From JBBSGC01 sp038254525 (GTDB taxonomy: Bacteria; Actinomycetota; Actinomycetes; Propionibacteriales; Nocardioidaceae): a DNA stretch of 15,662 nucleotides. Location of the stretch: the NCBI GenBank assembly GCA_038254525.1, contig JBBSGC010000039.1:1-15662 (forward strand), given 5' to 3'. How positions within the stretch are numbered: position 1 is the stretch's first letter; each line of letters opens with the position of its first letter. Shown in pieces: positions 13,679 to 15,662 of this stretch. Under the pieces are notes generated by a model. That model worked only from the letters and a program-made list of their open reading frames with translations, did not search any database and was not told the origin of the DNA. A program made the position numbers and the translations under genes.

Positions 13679-14721
13679 CGGCGCATCCCCGGCTCGCTCA
13701 TCAGCGGGTTGAAGCAGCGCAGCGCCCGCTCTCCAGCCGGCTCCAAGCTGGGTGTCAGCTCGGTGCAGCGGCTGATCTCGTTGGGGCAGCGAGGGGCGAA
13801 GGCGCAGCCCTGCGACCACTCGAGAACGTCGGTCGGAGAGCCGGGGATGGGGTGCAACGGCTCGCCGCGGGCGCTGTCCAGCCGCGGGATCGAGGCGAGC
13901 AGCCCGCCCGTGTACGGATGCCGCGGCTGCGCGAAGAGGGGCCGCCGGGGCGACGACTCGACGATCCGGCCCGAGTACATGACATGCACCTCGTCGCACA
14001 ACCCAGCCACGACTCCGAGGTCATGAGTGATCATGACCAGCGCCGTGCCGGTGTCGGCGACCAGTTCCTTGAGCAGCTCGAGGATCTGCGCCTGGATCGT
14101 GACGTCGAGCGCGGTCGTCGGCTCGTCGGCGATCAGCAGCCGCGGCTGGCAGGCCAGCGCGATGGCGATCAGCACGCGTTGGCGCATCCCCCCGGACAGC
14201 TGGTGCGGATACTCCTTGAGCCGACGGACCGGATCGGGAATCCCCACCGTGCGCAGCAGCTCCCCCGAGCGGTCGAGTGCCTCGCGCCTGGCGACGTCGC
14301 GGTGCCGCTGGATGACCTCCGCGATCTGTGTGCCGATGGTGATCACCGGGTTCAGCGAGGTCATCGGGTCCTGGAAGACCATGGCGATGTCCTGGCCACG
14401 CACCGAGTTGAGCTGTTTGGCCGACATCGAGAGCAGCTCACGCCCGTTGTAGCGGACCGAACCAGCCGTTCGCACGCCGCCCTTCGGCAGCAGACCCATG
14501 ATCGCCAGTGACGTGACGCTCTTGCCGCTCCCGGACTCCCCGACCAGGCCGACGTGCTGGCCGGCGGCGACCGAGAACGACACGTCGCTGACCGCGTGCA
14601 GCGGGTCCTGGCCGCGCCGCTTGAAGGTCACCGAGAGCGAGTCGACCGCCAGCAGCGGCGCCGACCCGGCGGCTGGGACCGGCGTTGTCGGGTCGTCGTG
14701 GACTGTGGTGGACGCGGTCAT
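13675..14721 (-). CDS. Dipeptide/oligopeptide ABC transporter ATP-binding protein (DppD/OppD type)
   Basis: A 348-residue ATPase, partner of the downstream one; the two probably form the nucleotide-binding heterodimer. Walker A GESGSGKS (61-68), Q-loop Q117 in MVFQDP, signature LSGGM (175-179), Walker B LLIADEP (195-201) and H-loop ITHDLGVV are complete. The C-terminus has the RHPYTGGLLASIP motif and four cysteines (GCAFAPRCP...RC...RCFNP). The ATG at 14721 is preferred over an upstream in-frame start because AGGTGA lies 7 bases before it and overlaps the permease stop, only 7 bases away. About 20 variable residues precede the ABC fold. The transported solute cannot be told from the ATPase. 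Confidence 0.94.
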   Translation of the reverse strand: MTASTTVHDDPTTPVPAAGSAPLLAVDSLSVTFKRRGQDPLHAVSDVSFSVAAGQHVGLVGESGSGKSVTSLAIMGLLPKGGVRTAGSVRYNGRELLSMSAKQLNSVRGQDIAMVFQDPMTSLNPVITIGTQIAEVIQRHRDVARREALDRSGELLRTVGIPDPVRRLKEYPHQLSGGMRQRVLIAIALACQPRLLIADEPTTALDVTIQAQILELLKELVADTGTALVMITHDLGVVAGLCDEVHVMYSGRIVESSPRRPLFAQPRHPYTGGLLASIPRLDSARGEPLHPIPGSPTDVLEWSQGCAFAPRCPNEISRCTELTPSLEPAGERALRCFNPLMSEPGMRR

Positions 14722-14728
14722 CGGCTGG

Positions 14729-15661
14729 TCACCTGCGCTGCTTGGGGTCGAGTGCCTCACGCATTGCCTCGCCCAGCAGCGTGAAGCCCAGCGCGGTCAC
14801 CGCGATGCAGATGCCGGGATAGAAGGCCAGCCAGGGAGCCACCTCGAAGCGGTCCTGACCCGACACGATCATCCGGCCCCACTCAGCGACTCCGGGATCG
14901 CCGTTGCCCAGGCCCAGGTAGGACAGCGCGGCCACCTCGATGATGGCCGTTGCCAGGTTGAGAGTGGCCTGCACGATCGTGGGGCCGAGGGAGTTCGGCA
15001 GCACGTGGCTCATCACCAGGGTGCGGCGCCGCAGGCCCAGAGCCCGGCCGGCAAGCACGTAGTCCGAACCGCTCTGCGCGAGCATCGACCCGCGCAGCAG
15101 CCGCGCGAAGATCGGCACCTGGGCGACGCCGATGGCCACCATCAGTGCCAGGTTGCTCTTGCCCATCGCCGCGGCGATCGAGATGGCGAGCAGCAGGCTC
15201 GGGATCGCCAGCATGATGTCGACGAAGCGCATGATCAGCGTCTCCACCCACCCGCGCAGGCCTCCGGCCAGCACCCCGAGCACGGTGCCGGCCGTCAGGC
15301 CGATCACGGTGGACACGACACCGATCACGAGCGACTGGCGGGCACCGAAGATCAGCTGGGTGAGCTCGTCGGATCCCCAGCGGTCGATCCCTAGCAGGTG
15401 GGCCGCTGAGCTGCCCTGCACGTACGTCGGCAGCGACAGCGCCGTCCACTGTCGGGAGTTCGGCTCGTAGGGGGCGAGCACCGGAGCGAGGATCGCGACC
15501 AACACGAACAGCGACATGATCGACGCACCGATGATCGCCATCGGGTTGCGGACCAGCCGCTTGGCCGCCCCACGCCACAGGCTCTCGCCGGGGCCGTCGT
15601 TGCGCCCTGTGGTGGTCGGTCGGACGGTGCTGAGCGACGCATCGGTCACCGGGATGGTCAT
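14729..15661 (-). CDS. Dipeptide/oligopeptide ABC transporter permease (DppC/OppC type)
   Basis: A 310-residue inner-membrane permease of the binding-protein-dependent transport family. The N-terminal cytoplasmic part is followed by a first helix (IIGASIMSLFVLVAILAPVLAPY) and the DppC-type soluble loop with LLGIDRWGSDELTQLIFGARQSL. A multi-helix core comes next, with the EAA-type coupling loop (AGRALGLRRRTLVMSHVLPNSLGP), then the C-terminal helices ending in LLGEAMREALDPKQRR. The ATG is the last complete codon in the window. The sequence ATGA there would allow a 4-base overlap with an upstream permease gene (DppB type), which is inferred, as is the substrate-binding protein. The two ATPase genes follow in the same operon. 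Confidence 0.93.
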   Translation of the reverse strand: MTIPVTDASLSTVRPTTTGRNDGPGESLWRGAAKRLVRNPMAIIGASIMSLFVLVAILAPVLAPYEPNSRQWTALSLPTYVQGSSAAHLLGIDRWGSDELTQLIFGARQSLVIGVVSTVIGLTAGTVLGVLAGGLRGWVETLIMRFVDIMLAIPSLLLAISIAAAMGKSNLALMVAIGVAQVPIFARLLRGSMLAQSGSDYVLAGRALGLRRRTLVMSHVLPNSLGPTIVQATLNLATAIIEVAALSYLGLGNGDPGVAEWGRMIVSGQDRFEVAPWLAFYPGICIAVTALGFTLLGEAMREALDPKQRR

Positions 15662-15662
15662 G

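Noticed and set aside
12905..14026. 373-codon open frame antisense to the ABC ATPases
   Set aside because: Both ATPases on the other strand have complete motifs; this frame is a shadow.
1..15662. CRISPR array, tRNA/rRNA genes, insertion sequences, phage or toxin-antitoxin genes
   Set aside because: No regularly spaced repeats, tRNA-like folds, transposase motifs or terminal repeats were noticed; nearly all bases belong to conserved genes.

Overview
The window is high-GC, densely coded DNA from an actinobacterium. The best evidence is a nearly complete bacterial Pup-proteasome locus: the ATPase ARC/Mpa ending in GQYL, the depupylase Dop, the tagging protein Pup ending in GGQ, and both 20S core subunits PrcB and PrcA. 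The gene order trmI, mpa, dop, pup, prcB, prcA, with a RecB-like nuclease gene nearby, matches what I recall of the mycobacterial Rv2109c-Rv2119 region. A Nocardioidaceae/Propionibacteriales-like host is a guess from protein style only. No phage, transposon, CRISPR array, tRNA or rRNA was seen.

Layout. Positions 2-1749 (+) hold a two-component pair: the 3' part of a NarL-type sensor kinase gene and its response regulator, whose reading frame is broken by an in-frame TAG at codon 18. They converge on the proteasome block (1769-5294, -), which is transcribed dop, pup, prcB, prcA. A Nudix-phosphotransferase fusion gene (5348-6649, +) is divergent from dop. It converges on a second proteasome-linked operon (6675-9278, -): mpa, a small membrane protein and a GNAT acetyltransferase, joined by gaps of 2 and 1 bases. 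Upstream on the same strand are trmI (9450-10424) and a site-2 metalloprotease with CBS domains (10540-11676). A RecB-like PD-(D/E)XK protein with four likely Fe-S cysteines (11729-12589, +) is divergent from the protease. The right end (12605-15661, -) is the 3' part of a dipeptide/oligopeptide ABC transporter operon: one permease and two ATPases.

How the genes work together. Pup is deamidated by Dop at its C-terminal Gln and attached to target lysines by PafA. Pupylated proteins are bound by the Mpa coiled coil, unfolded by its AAA ring and degraded in the PrcA/PrcB chamber. Dop also removes Pup. PafA is not in this window; it may lie beyond the left edge or elsewhere.

Regulation. The hexamer TAGGGT occurs upstream of mpa, dop and pup on the coding strand, and the mpa and pup copies share 11 bases. 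Four genes (dop, trmI, the site-2 protease and the RecB-like gene) have a TANNNT -10-like box ending 6-8 bases before the start codon and no good Shine-Dalgarno, which is the usual look of leaderless transcripts. The most unusual observations are the interrupted response regulator, the shared TAGGGT boxes, the Nudix-kinase fusion beside dop, the mpa-linked membrane protein/acetyltransferase pair, and a long GC-rich hairpin between the protease and trmI. I see no clearly new multi-gene system; most of the window is conserved actinobacterial core.
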